64,000 bases of DNA. Source: Spinellus fusiger. Its lineage: Eukaryota; Mucoromycota; Mucoromycetes; Mucorales; Phycomycetaceae. Each line of letters begins with the position of its first letter. The first letter of the stretch is position 1. The stretch covers positions 1 to 64,000 of the forward strand of contig JALLLS010000113.1 in the NCBI GenBank assembly GCA_025094145.1, written 5' to 3'. The translations under genes were made by a program, and so were the position numbers. Below, piece by piece: positions 9,008 to 19,742 of this stretch. Below the pieces are notes generated by a model. It ran no database searches and was not told the origin of the DNA. It saw only the letters and a program-made list of their open reading frames with translations.

Positions 9008-11922
9008 TCACACAGAATTAACTCCAGTGGTCATTGTCCAAAAGAGAGAGCCAAACTTACTTGTGTTGAGAACAGTGCATTCATTCATTGACTGAATGTC
9101 AACTGCCTCTAAAACAACTATATTGTCAAATTTTACCTCAACAGTGTTGTTCAGGGGAAAGACAATATTGTTTCCAATATTATCTTTTAGGCCCAAGTCA
9201 AAGAAAGAAGAAAGGTTGTAGGTTTCTTTGGTAAAAGCCAGATGTTGTGGTTGTGGGTGGGTAGATGAGGTTTGGTCAGGGGCAAGTTTGAAGTTATATG
9301 GAAGAATGGTGGCCATATTCTTTTTCTTATCAGTGGCAATAATTTGACCAAAGAGAAGGAAAGAACCAGAAGAGAAGGAAAAGAGACCAGCCAGACCAAT
9401 GACAATGCTTTTTGAGCTGCTGTTGTTATCAGCAAGCTCACAAGACAGAACAAGAGGACATATATGCTGAAGCAGCTTTACCTCAGCACCAGCAGTAAAG
9501 AGGCCACTGTGGCCTGGTACCTTCCAGTATCCACCCTAAAAAATGTGTGTTGAGATATACTTTTCCCCAAAAGACACAGCAACATCCTGAGAAGGTGACT
9601 GCCTGTTGATGTGCAGTATGTGTTCCCGGATGAACTTGTTGAACTGTTCACCTCTCTCTGTCTTGTAGAAAACTGGTGAACCAAAATGCAAGATATCTTT
9701 GTACAGGTGGTGAAGAAGATGCATCTTTAGGGTGCTGCTGATGGATGTCTTCTTTGTAGACACATTTAGAGCTGGTAGTTTGTCATACAGGTTGATAGAA
9801 GCAGCCAACTTTTTTGTGGCAGATCTCACCTTATCCACATACATGTCCAAACATGCCTCAATATCCTGCATGTAAAGAAGAGACACAAGCAAACCAAGCT
9901 TTACAAAACAATCAAGGATGATTGCTTTTGAGTTGTTGTTGCTTATGAATCTTTTTTGGGTGAGATCACACAAGATGATGGGCATTTGCTGAACAACAAT
10001 CTTGAAGTCTCTACCAAGATAAGACCCACAGGCAAAATGGAGTATGGTGCTTTCTTGAGAAAGCTTTAGAGCTATTCTTGGAGAAGCTCTCTTCCAAGTG
10101 CTTGACTTCCTTCTCAGTTTAAAAGGGCACCATGCCAAGCATCTTGTGATTGACAACACCAAGAAGGATGGTGTGGAGTATCTCCACTGGGCAATCCATG
10201 GTCAGATCCCATGACTCAAGAGACAAGAGTGCTTCACCACCAGTCAACTTGTAGCCAGTGCTGGGGTTACTTCTGAGACTGTTGTTATCAGGGTTGCTGT
10301 CACAACGTTGGCACATCTCCACCAACTCTTCTTTTGTTCTGGCAGGGGCATCACCTTCCTGCTCCACTGCTCCACTTCCACATCCATTTCTCCAGTGGCA
10401 CTTTCTACATGGCAGATTGGCCCTTGCACCAAGACTACATACAATTGCCACATGCATGGGATTATCTGCCATGATGAGGTGAAGCACACCAACAACAAAT
10501 ACAGACTCACCAAACTCCACATCAAACATCTCCATGCCTCTCTCCAATGCCTTGAGGTCTTTTACCAGCTCTGGAAGCATCTCCATTGCTGATAGCTTGT
10601 TGCTGGTACAGAGAAACAACAGATTCTTGACCTTGTTCTGCTCTTTGAGAGGCATGGCAGCAGGAGACATAACTCAACTCTCAAATTTGTTCCACTTCTT
10701 AGTGGTATTGCCACTTGTGTTGTCTGAAAACAAGTTCAGAGGCACAATTTTCACTGGCATGAACTGTTTGTTGGGATTGGTGGTGACTCTTTTGAGTGGG
10801 TGGTAGGTGGTGGAGTTGGTGTGGGTGTGGGTGGGAAGTTGGGCATCTCTAACAATGTCTAGAAGAACAATGTTGTTGACAAAAAAACCATGTGCTTCCT
10901 TGTAAGCCTCAGCCATCAATCTATCACATGAAGTGAAGAAAGAGGCAAGCTTATATGTTGCTGTTGTTGTTATTCTTTCACCAGGAGAAGCGCACACAAT
11001 ATCTCCTACCCAGAGATCTACAGAGGAGCCATTGGTGTTGACAGTCACCATGGGGTGCTGGAACAGCAGATGTGTTCTCCACTTCTTTCCTTGCTGGGGC
11101 AAAACACTCTGGTTGGGTGTTTTGTTGGGCAAGGCAGAAAGCATTGCTGTTTTGAGGGGGTTGGTGGCAAGGAGCTTTAAGTGCTTGGATGGTTTATTCA
11201 TTGAGAACTTGTAGGTGGTGGTGGTGGGGGGCAAGTCTTTGCATGTCTCAACCACTGCAACTTGGTGGGTGATGGTAGGGAGCCTGGGGACGTTGCTCTT
11301 TGTTCTCTTCTCAAGGTTGAGGATCCTATCCAAGGCAGGCATATTTTCTTGAGGGTTGGCAAGAGTAGCATCCCTAACATCCTTGCACAAAGACACAACC
11401 TTCCCTGCAAGTGCCTTGGAAAAGCAACTCTCATTCTTGGAAAAGAAACAATGCAAAATCATCTCTAATCTTGAAGAGAATGGGAATATGCCCTCCACAA
11501 AGGCAGTCTCCTCAAAAGCATTGTTGTTGCTGTTGAACTCCTCTTCTCCAGCAGCCCAAAGAGGTTCTTCCCCAAGCACATCTTTGTCCTCAACAATAAT
11601 CTCTGGCTCATCATCACTCTCCACTTCTACATCAAAGACTGTGGTGATGGCAGAGAGAGGTCTGTAGACAATAGCAATAAAGCATGATGAGTTTGGTTCT
11701 TATTATTCTATGCCTCTATTTCTATGATAAATACCAAGAAGACTCAGCCATGGAGCTATTCAAAGTAGAGAATGAGCAACATTACTTTTAGACTTAAGAT
11801 TAATCTTACATGTTGTGGGTGGCAGTATGTTCTTTCATATTTCCTTTTGTTTTGAATGTCTTTTTGCAGACAGTGCAGGTAGGAATTTCATTCTTCTTGA
11901 AGTTGATGGTGGTGAAGGACAT
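9008..11922 (-). pseudogene. Tnp2-like transposase with N-terminal C2H2 exon, broken
   Basis: Exon 1 (11922-11810) encodes a 37-residue N-terminus with one C2H2 finger (CTVC...HTATH). A GTAAGA-CAG intron joins it in frame to 11661. The main exon has an acidic stretch (VESDDEPEIIVEDKD), then blocks typical of fungal Tnp2-like transposases: FDVEFGESVFVV, MADNPMHVAIV, NLPCRKCHW, and near the C-terminus KTERGEQFNKFIREH. Lesions are an in-frame TGA (10674-10676), at least one frameshift near 10,050-10,130 and stops around 9,530. The first TGA sits where CGA (Arg) is plausible. The C-terminal part is 9316-9008. The protein should have catalysed cut-and-paste transposition of its own element; in this state it cannot. 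Confidence 0.65.
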
Positions 11923-12410
11923 GGTAAAAGAGATTTCAATATAAAAAAAGAAAGAGAGTGAGCTGTTTGACTTATGAGTTTTGACTTGATAAATTATTGA
12001 AAAGTAGAGGCTAAAGTGATATATTACCAAAATCAAAATATTTTCTTATTCTTTTGTCTGTTAATGTTTTGTTGTTTTTCACACTGCCCATAACATTTGA
12101 TACTTAATTACTTGTCAAGATGAGCATAAATAAGCAAGGTAATATGTGGTTATTAACAAAGAAAAACAATAGGAGGAGATAGACACTACCAAAGGCTATT
12201 TTTGAGATAAAAAGATAAGCAGTGTCATCATCTAGGCTTGAGCTCATTGCAATGTACAAGACATAGTACTGACTCTTCTTCTAATAGATAGCATATGGCT
12301 TATTATTCTTAAGACAAGTATTAACTAAAAGGTAAGCATACAATCTCTCTTGATTGAACTATCACTAATATACTCTTCTGTTATTAGATAGGTCAAGTCT
12401 TTTCTCAAGT

Positions 12411-12948
12411 CAGTCTGTGATTATTCAGACAAGTAGAAAGTAACAAGACTGAACAAAGATAATTTTTATTAAGTGAAGAGTGGTTCATTATTTATACTTT
12501 TTGTGGGTGCTTATCCTTCAGTAGCATTCTACCTTTTGGTAGTTAATGATTAGTCCATGGCATAGCTTATTGATAGATGCAACCATATGGTTGGTGTAGA
12601 TGATTTATCCTATGGTAGTTTACATAGGTGTAACCTTATAGTTGGTTCATTGAATAAGCACACCATTATAGAGCCATCTATTATGTCTTTACTTTTAATT
12701 GCCTTTGATAGGTCTTATTTAATCCACTAAGGATTTATAGATGAAGGCAGCTCATTAAGTGTCTGATAATAATTTGAGCTTAGAAGGTTGATTTGTAGTT
12801 ACAACTGATCAGTGAGATGATACAGAGATGTACTATGGTACTTGTGTGCACTCAAGCTTTCATAGAGTATTCTGAATGTCACAGCATACTACTCATGTTG
12901 ACCAATTCATGAAGAATCTTTGGATTAAAGTTGGAACACAACACAGTC
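12411..12948 (-). repeat. Solo LTR-A with 5-bp target duplication
   Basis: Complete LTR of family A in minus orientation (12416-12943), bounded by TGTGATTATT and ACACAACA, flanked by direct CAGTC repeats (12411-12415 and 12944-12948). The element copy at 45,990 shows the empty site ('aaggcag/ccttagg'), confirming insertion into the DNA transposon. It is shorter and more diverged than the 655-bp copies. Recombination between two LTRs of a full element is the usual origin. Confidence 0.85.
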
Positions 12949-13339
12949 TTAGGTGGTCTTCTTCCTTCTATATGGTCTAGGCTGTCTAGGGTATACTCCT
13001 GAGCATAGTTATCTATCTTCCAATATTAAAGCATAAGGCTTCTAGGGTATATATTCTATTGCTATGAAGGAATATACCTAGAACAGCAGTAGCTATATTA
13101 TTATTAGCTATATTATTATAATAAACAATTTTATTCATAAACAATATTTTTATTGATAATACAATTTGATATTGAGGTATTCCATAAAAGGTAAGAAAAT
13201 TTTGGATACTTGCAAACCTTTGATTTCAATTACAGTTCCATAAAAGGCAAGAAATTTTTGGTTTTAAAAGGCAAAGATATCATGGCTTAAAGGCCAGAAA
13301 AATCTTTGGGTGTGTAGGATATCTATCATTAATATAAAT

Positions 13340-13520
13340 TTAGATATATATCATTGTGTTTGATACTCTTATCCATTGTATATACCTTCCCCCTTCCCTT
13401 TCTGACACTAATGCTCTTGCAGTTCTCTATGACCTTCCTTTGACACATGCTCAGGCATATAATACTATGATCTGTGGTGAATTGAATGCCAGGCTTGGTG
13501 TAATGACTAGTTTGTTCTTG
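13340..13520 (+). pseudogene. LINE endonuclease fragment
   Basis: Short reading frame with CIYLPPSLSDTNALAVL and MICGELNARLG. It matches the endonuclease of LINE A ORF2 (CLYLPPSLSLEDTFAVL, IICGDLNARLG) with a catalytic-region Asp changed to Glu. About 60 residues are recognisable, then sequence is lost. An old fragment, not part of the neighbouring elements. Confidence 0.6.
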
Positions 13521-13674
13521 GAAAATTATGAAAGTAATTTGAGCATCACCAATAGTCTTGTCCCAGACAAACTCATTATTCTACCATTAGTCCCAAACAT
13601 TACAAGTTTCTCTTTTCCCACTCTTATCTTTGTTCTTGGCTTTTTTTATAATTATTAGATTGTTAATTAAATAC

Positions 13675-14329
13675 TGTTGTGTTCCAACTTCAATCCAAAG
13701 ATTCTCTATGAATAGGTCAACACAAGTAGTATGCTGTGACATTCAGAATACTCTATGAAAGCTTGAGTGCACACAAGTAACATAGTACATCTCTGTATCA
13801 TCTCACTGATTGGTTGTAACTACAAATCACCTTCTAAAGCTCAGTGTACTATTGGACACTTAACAAGAGCCATCTTCATTAATAATCCTAACAGAAAATA
13901 TTGACCTATCAGAGTCAATTGAGTAAAGACTCATAATAATTAATGGTTTCAATAATAGAGTGCTTAACCCAGAAACCAACCATAGGGCTGAATTTAATAA
14001 TACTACAACTTAGTAAAACATATGAGCCAACCATAAGGTGGCAGTTATTAATACTACCATAAGGTAGTAATATAGACACCAACCATAAGGTCAAAGAGAG
14101 TGAATTCTACCATAAGGTAGAATGTCCCCACCAACCATTTAGTTGTAATTGTAAAGCAGCCATAAGGTTGACTATTATGACTACTATAAGGTAGAATAGA
14201 TTATCCTACCATAAGGTAGAAGCCACTGAAGGATAAGCACCTACCAAAAGTATAAATAGTGAACCTTTCTTTACTCAATAAAAATTATCTTTGTTCAGTC
14301 TCATTAGTCTACTTGTCCAAACAATCTCA
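13675..14329 (+). repeat. LTR-A (655 bp), plus orientation
   Basis: Runs from TGTTGTGTTCCAAC to CAAACAATCTCA. It is nearly identical to 30569-31224. It contains six or more CCATAAGG-type motifs, a TATA-like 'agtataaatag' near 14250 and AATAAA-type sequences. Flanking bases do not form a target duplication (left 'aatac', right 'aacat'). It directly abuts a 5'-truncated gypsy gag, so this is a recombination junction and not a simple insertion. Confidence 0.8.
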
Positions 14330-14332
14330 AAC

Positions 14333-14653
14333 ATGTTTCCTTTACAAGGTTTCCAACCTTTTTGCCTATCCACCCAGCCAACTGCATACTGCCCTAGACC
14401 AATAGAGTACTCCAAGGCCACCCCAATGGACCTGGATGTTATCCAACAAGGAAGCCATCCATACCAGCCTAGGAGTCTCCCACCAAGAACAAGAACATTT
14501 AACTCTGAATCTCAGGATCACTCAGGGGTAGTCTGTTTTTGGTGTAAGAAGACAAGACACATGAAGCGTAACTGCCAAGCAAGACTGAATGCCATCAAGA
14601 AGCTAGATGAAGACCACCAAAAAAAGCAGGTTTTTCAGAATGCACAACCATAA
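14333..14653 (+). pseudogene. Gypsy gag, C-terminal fragment with CCHC knuckle
   Basis: About 106 codons open. It contains a PMDLD-type linker and a zinc knuckle CFWC...RHMKRNC (CX2CX4HX4C intact). The capsid part of gag that should precede it is missing, replaced by LTR-A at 14329. The pol frame begins shortly after in a different frame, consistent with an ancestral gag-pol frameshift arrangement. Confidence 0.7.
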
Positions 14654-14664
14654 ATGGAGGTCAG

Positions 14665-17600
14665 TTGTGTACCATCCAAAATGCCTCCAAGGGTAACAAT
14701 GACAACAAATACCATACTTGTAACAAATATGAAGAGTACCAGGATTATAACAAATATGGGGAGACAACAAGAGAAGTGTTTAGTGAAACATTTAAAAATA
14801 ATAAACAATATTATGAACAGTACACAATGGAGGAAGATAAAGACCTTGAAGCCTTCTCATTACAAGAGCAATCTTATCTAGAACAAATATACACCACTGA
14901 ACACACTGAACTGCCTCTCTACCCTGTCCAGCACAATGGAGAACAAATATTGGTACTCATCAATAGTGGAGCTAGTGCCAACTACGTCTCTCCACAAGTG
15001 GCCAGATATGCCTGGGAAATCAGACCTATAGCCAAGAAAACAGTTGAAACAGCTAGAGGACATGTCATTACCATCAACCAAAAAGCAACCATGGACATAT
15101 CTCTCAATGGATATCAGGATACAGTGGAAGCTTTTATACTACCAACAAAATTTGCACTAATCTTAGGACGCACCTGGTTAAAGAAGACAAAACCTCACCA
15201 TGACTGACAAACTGACCAATGGACTCTCCATCAAAACAACCAACAGTTTACCCTGCACCCTAAGAGAAGAAAACCCAAAACAGACCAACTCAATTACATG
15301 ATATTGGCCAAACAAGCAAACAAGCTCATATGCAAGGAAAAGGCCAAATACTATCTACTCCACCTGGAAGAGATAGCCCAGACAACACCTATAGACCCTT
15401 TTGCAAAAGACTTGGTTAATGACTTCCAAGACGTATTCCAAAAAGGGCTCCCTGGTATACTGCCCAAAAGAGACATACACCATGTAATTGAGACAGGAAA
15501 TGCTGACCCTATCAGTAGGCCACCATACAAGATGAGCCCTAAAGAACTGGAGGAACTAAGGAAACAACTTGATGAATTACTGGAGTTAGGCCTCATTTGA
15601 TCAAGCACTTTACCTTGGGGAGCTCCAATCCTGTTTGTAAAGAAGAAGGATGGAACCATGCATATGTGTATAGATTACAGAGCACTCAACAAAGTAACTA
15701 TCTGTAATAACCATCCACTACCACGTATTGATGAATGCCTGGAGTGTCTAAAAGGATCAAGACACTTTACCAGTTTGGACTTGAAGAGTGGCTACCATCA
15801 GGTAAAAATCCAACCAAGAGACATGCCCAAGACAGCCTTCAATACACAATACAGACAATACAAGTTCTTGGTACTTCCTTTTGGTCTCACTAATGCACCA
15901 CCTACCTTACAACACCTAATGAACAAGGTCCTTGGAGATTGCCTAGACAAGTTTGCATTAGTATATCTGGACAACATCCTAATCTTCAGCAAGACACAAG
16001 CAGAACACAAGATCCATGTATGCCATGTACTAGAATGCCCGAGAAAAGCCAAACTGATAGCCAACCTTAAGAAATGTGAATTTAACAAGAAACAGCTCAC
16101 GTTCTTGGGATTCCAGGTACTCCAAGAAGGCATACTCCCCTCACTAGACATTATCAAAGTAATCAAGGAATGGAAACCTCCCACCAATGTGCAAGAGGTA
16201 TGCCAATTTATTGGCCTTGCACAATACTATTGACACTTTATCCCAAAGTTTGCAAGCATTGCAGCACCTATTACTGATCTTACACAAGGTGTAGGGCCAA
16301 AAAAGAGGCCTGTGGTGTGGACCAAAGAATGTCAGAGTAATTTCAAACTACTAAAAGAAAAGCTAAGCACTGCACCCATACTCCAAGCACCAGACATGAA
16401 AAAACCTTTCTGCATAGAAACAGATGCATCTGATTATGGAGTAGGAGCAGTACTATTGCAGGAAGATGAAGAAAAATGGTGAAAACATCTTGCCTTTGAA
16501 TCCAAGAAGCTCTCCAAGGCCAAACAATCCTACCCTGCTCAGGAAAGGGAACTGATAGGAATTATGCATGTGCTGAGAACCTGGTGCTGTATGATCAAAG
16601 GGCAAGCATACAAGGTGTACATGGACCACTTACCTTTACAATATTTCCAGAGCTAAGTAAAACCTACACCTTGACTTGTTTGATGGATAGCATAGATGGA
16701 GTTATACAACCCCAAGATTGTCTACAAGCCTGGCAAAGAGAACAATGTCCTTGATGTGCTCTCCCAACTGGAACAAGGAGAATCCAAAGAAAGTGAACCC
16801 ATGGAACCCAAGTATCTTTACAGCCTTGCATTAACTGATCCATCTGACTGGCCACAATACTACCTCACACCCAAAGAAGAGTGGCCTGAAGAATACAAGG
16901 AACAGCTGAGCAAAGAGAAACACCATTTCTCCATCACCAAGGACACTATCTATAGAAAGACAACCTCCAATGAAACTGAAACCAAAATCCAATACACACC
17001 TTATGTGTGGCAAGCAGACTTGGTGAACAACTTTCACAAAGCATTTGGACACACTGGAGAACTGAAAATCCACAGTCTACTTAGCAAACAATGGTGGTGG
17101 CCAGACATGCAAAAACAGATACAATAATGGATCAAACAGTGCCCACAATGCCAAATGGTGGCCAATGCAGAAAAGAACATTCACCATGCTCCTATAACTC
17201 AACTGGATATACCTCCTCTGTTTTCCAGATGGCACCTTGACTTCATAGGCAAACTCCCAACAACATCAAATGGAAACCAATGGATTCTTGTTGCAGTAGA
17301 CTACATGACTAACTGGCCAATTGCAAGAGCTGTTCCCACAGCAACAGGAGAAGCCATAGCCCTGTTCTTATACAAAGAGATTGTCATGCAATTTGGATGC
17401 CCTGCAGAGATCCTGACAGACAGAGGATCAAACTTCATGTCACAAGTCCTAGTACACTATACCAAGAAGATCCAACTGAAACACAAACTCACATCAGCCT
17501 TCCACCCATGGACCAATGGAAAATGTGAACGTCTCAATGGGACACTGAAACAGATGCTATGTAAGTATATCAATAGAGACATTCACTGCTGGGATGAGTA

Positions 17601-18108
17601 CTTGGATATGGCACTATGGGCCTGCAGGATCAGAAAACACCACACAACAGGGTTTAGTCTGTTCTACCTAATGTATGGACAAGAACCTAGGCTGCCTGGA
17701 GATGTGTTCAAACCATTCTTAGACCATCCAGGAGGATCAGAAACAACTAACACCAGCAACACAACAGCCCTGAGAAGACTCTAAGAAGCAAGACAAGAAG
17801 CCAGGAGTAGAGTCAGGACAGACAGTGACAAAGACAAGACTAGATGGGATTCAGTGATGAGACCTCACAACTTCAACATTGGCAACTCTGTTCTTATGAG
17901 GTATGAAAACAGGATGGGTCTTGAGTTCAACTGGCAAGGTCCTTACCAAGTGGTTGACAAAAACAAACACACCAACATCTACAAGCTCACTACAATGGAA
18001 GGTGAACTGTACACCTCCTGGGTTCATGCAGATAGGCTAAAGGCAGTGAATTCACCCACACCCACAAACACATGGTATGATCCTCTTTCTGCAAGGCACT
18101 ATGCTTGA
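14665..18108 (+). pseudogene. Ty3/gypsy pol (PR-RT-RNaseH-INT), ten in-frame stops
   Basis: One continuous frame of about 1,148 codons. Protease at about 14950 has NSGAS where DSG/DTG is required. Reverse transcriptase (15650-16230) has LDLKSGYHQ and YLDN in place of YLDD. RNase H starts at about 16410 (ETDASDYGVGAVL). Integrase has the HHCC finger (HTG...CPQC, 17050-17155), the DDE core (HLDFIG, TDRGSNF, NGKCERLNG) and a GPY-like C-terminal module. Stops lie at 15205, 15598, 16231, 16480, 16654, 16672, 16681, 16693, 17125 and 17782. All are explicable by single C-to-T or G-to-A changes, and no frameshift occurs. Confidence 0.9.
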
Positions 18109-18169
18109 CTTGACCTACACAGACATACCCACCTTGAGAACAACTTGATTGAGGATGATCAAATGTCTG

Positions 18170-18435
18170 AGGAGGGGGTATTGTTGGATAATCACATTTC
18201 CATAAACAGAAACACAAATTGCCTAAACAGGACCACATGGTTGAAAATAAGTTAGTAGCAAGGCGCATATCTCAGGGATGATACTGTAGTAACAGGGGCC
18301 TTTCCATAGCTTTTATAAGTAGACAATATCAATTAGAAAAGTATAAAAGAAGAGAGAAAGACCCATCAATAAAGATCAGACTTTGTTTACTCTTTGAACT
18401 GTCCAGATTTCCTTTGGTTAAACCCAAAGACAACA
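18170..18435 (+). repeat. 3' LTR of the gypsy element (LTR-G) with polypurine tract
   Basis: The purine run GAGGAGGGGG at 18170-18178 precedes TGTTGGATAATC (18182). The LTR ends ...AAGACAACA at 18435. It includes a TATA-like 'tataaaag' at about 18341 and a polyadenylation-like AATAAAG at about 18370. The inverted paralogous segment at 32246 lacks the LTR, which marks the insertion point. Confidence 0.75.
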
Positions 18436-18436
18436 C

Positions 18437-19457
18437 AGAAGAAAAGTATATAAACCTGCTCAATTGATAGTAAAAGCAATCTGAGAAATATATCTATTAC
18501 ATTCCTAAACCACAACGATCATGTGATTATTTTATAAATAATAATATAAAAATCTCTTCGACCGGGAATTGAACCCGGGTCTCCCGCGTGACAGGCGGGG
18601 ATACTTACCACTATACTATCGAAGAACTTCTGTTTCTGCTAAAGATCACTTTTTTTCAAAATTCGTAAGTTCAATCCAAAAATTCAAAACGTCCATCCGT
18701 CTCCAAAAAGCTGCATCCATCTGCATCCATCATCAATCCATCTTCCCCCATCTCCCGACTATCTTCTACAAAAGTTTCAGACCTCCAGCTCTCAAACTTG
18801 ACCAGATCCACCATGTTCTCTTCTCCAGCAGGACAACAACACCTTTTGGCTAATGCCACCACCACCACCACCGAAGCTCAACTTATCTCGGCAGTGACGT
18901 CACTCCAACAGAGCTTTGCTCAAATGGCTTCTGAGCACACCCATCAGAAGCAGAGACTTGAGGCCTTTGAGGCCATTATGGAAGAAAACAAGCAGCTGAG
19001 AGAGACTGTGGCAGCCCTTGAGGCAAAGCTTGCTGCCTTGACTAATAAGGCAACTCCTGTGATACAAGAGGTGACACAGGCACCAAAGAACCACCAACAG
19101 GCTGAGAAGACAGCCAAGGACTCCACATGGGCTACTGTAGCCAAAAAGACCTGCCCAGCACCTTCAACTAGGAGAGTGGAATCTGCTGCATGTGCCTTCA
19201 CCATCCAAGAAGGTCCTAAAGGTTACACTTATGTGTACATTCCAAGAGGCAGACGCATGAACCGCCCAGAGGCAAGACACCTCCTGAGAACCCTTGGCCT
19301 GGAAACAGGTAGAATCCTGGATGTGTGTTTCCCTGCCCATTCTGTTCTTGGTCTTTTGGTCCATGTCCAGTATGTTGAGTCTCTTACTGCAGTCTTGAAT
19401 AAGGCCAAGGTAGATATCTACAAGAACTTTGACCCTCTGGACCCCAAGCATCTGGCA
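18437..19457. repeat. Arm 1 of 1.0-kb inverted duplication (tRNA-Asp plus LINE A 5' end)
   Basis: Reverse complement of 31225-32246 with few substitutions. It carries the tRNA-Asp gene, about 110 bp of its 3' flank, the LINE A 5' region and the first about 215 codons of ORF1. The left boundary coincides with the LTR-G terminus; the right boundary corresponds to the LTR-A junction of the other arm. Confidence 0.85.
18554..18625 (-). tRNA. tRNA-Asp (anticodon GUC), copy 1
   Basis: Standard intronless cloverleaf on the minus strand. The acceptor is TCTTCGA/TCGAAGA, the anticodon stem-loop is CCCGC CTGTCAC GCGGG (GTC at 34-36), the T arm is CCGGG TTCAATT CCCGG, with discriminator G. An ATTTTTAT terminator follows. 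Position 1 (18625) is directly followed upstream by LINE A copy 2 in head-to-head orientation. Confidence 0.95.
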
Positions 19458-19742
19458 GACCCAAAATATGCCACCTTCAATGTTGAGCAGATGTGCATTG
19501 AGGCAGCCAGACTCCAAGAGAACAGATGCATGCAGGCTATCCAGTACATGCGCCCCCACATTGCTTTTTCTGTTGCTGCTGCTTTTGTAGCCAATGGCTG
19601 GATCAGTGAAGAGCAGATGCCCCCCAAGCCAACCAACAAGGGATACATTGACAGAGATGACCCAGCAAATGCCTTCCAAGTGAGCAGAAGAAGCTCTGTT
19701 GCCATGTCTGAGTCCTCCAACAACAAACACCAATATGAATAG
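18813..19742 (+). CDS. LINE A ORF1 protein (copy 2)
   Basis: Intact 309-residue ORF1 with the same coiled-coil and YVYIPRGR / FPAHSVLGLLVH / LADPKY domain as copy 1. There are only a handful of residue differences (for example Cys for Arg after AKKT, Arg for His before MNRP). The start is the first ATG of the frame. The last codons overlap the ORF2 ATG at 19735. Confidence 0.8.
   Translation: MFSSPAGQQHLLANATTTTTEAQLISAVTSLQQSFAQMASEHTHQKQRLEAFEAIMEENKQLRETVAALEAKLAALTNKATPVIQEVTQAPKNHQQAEKTAKDSTWATVAKKTCPAPSTRRVESAACAFTIQEGPKGYTYVYIPRGRRMNRPEARHLLRTLGLETGRILDVCFPAHSVLGLLVHVQYVESLTAVLNKAKVDIYKNFDPLDPKHLADPKYATFNVEQMCIEAARLQENRCMQAIQYMRPHIAFSVAAAFVANGWISEEQMPPKPTNKGYIDRDDPANAFQVSRRSSVAMSESSNNKHQYE

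Larger units (their letters stand above)
8686..13317 (-). mobile_element. DNA transposon with Tnp2-like transposase, interrupted by a solo LTR
   Basis: The ends form terminal inverted repeats: CTACACACCCAAGGATTTTT at 8686 and the inverted CTACACACCCAAAGATTTTT at 13317. The interior carries one transposase gene on the minus strand (11922 to 9008). A solo LTR-A (12416-12943) is inserted in the right part. The left about 500 bp and the right about 900 bp are repeated, with the coding region deleted, at 45036-46634. The termini resemble CACTA-superfamily ends only loosely; the superfamily call rests on the Tnp2-like protein. No clear target duplication could be read. Confidence 0.75.
14333..18435 (+). 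mobile_element. 5'-truncated Ty3/gypsy LTR retrotransposon
   Basis: Contains a partial gag, a complete but dead pol (protease, reverse transcriptase, RNase H, integrase in the Ty3/gypsy order), a polypurine tract (18170-18178) and a 3' LTR (18182-18435). The 5' LTR and the first part of gag are absent, cut by LTR-A. The 3' LTR is unrelated to LTR-A, so LTR-A does not belong to this element. The right end lies 118 bp beyond the 3' end of a tRNA-Asp gene. Confidence 0.85.

Noticed and set aside
18182..18435. LTR-A at 13675 as the 5' LTR of the gypsy element
   Set aside because: LTR-A and the 3' LTR (LTR-G) share no sequence, gag is cut at the junction, and LTR-A occurs elsewhere without gypsy sequence.
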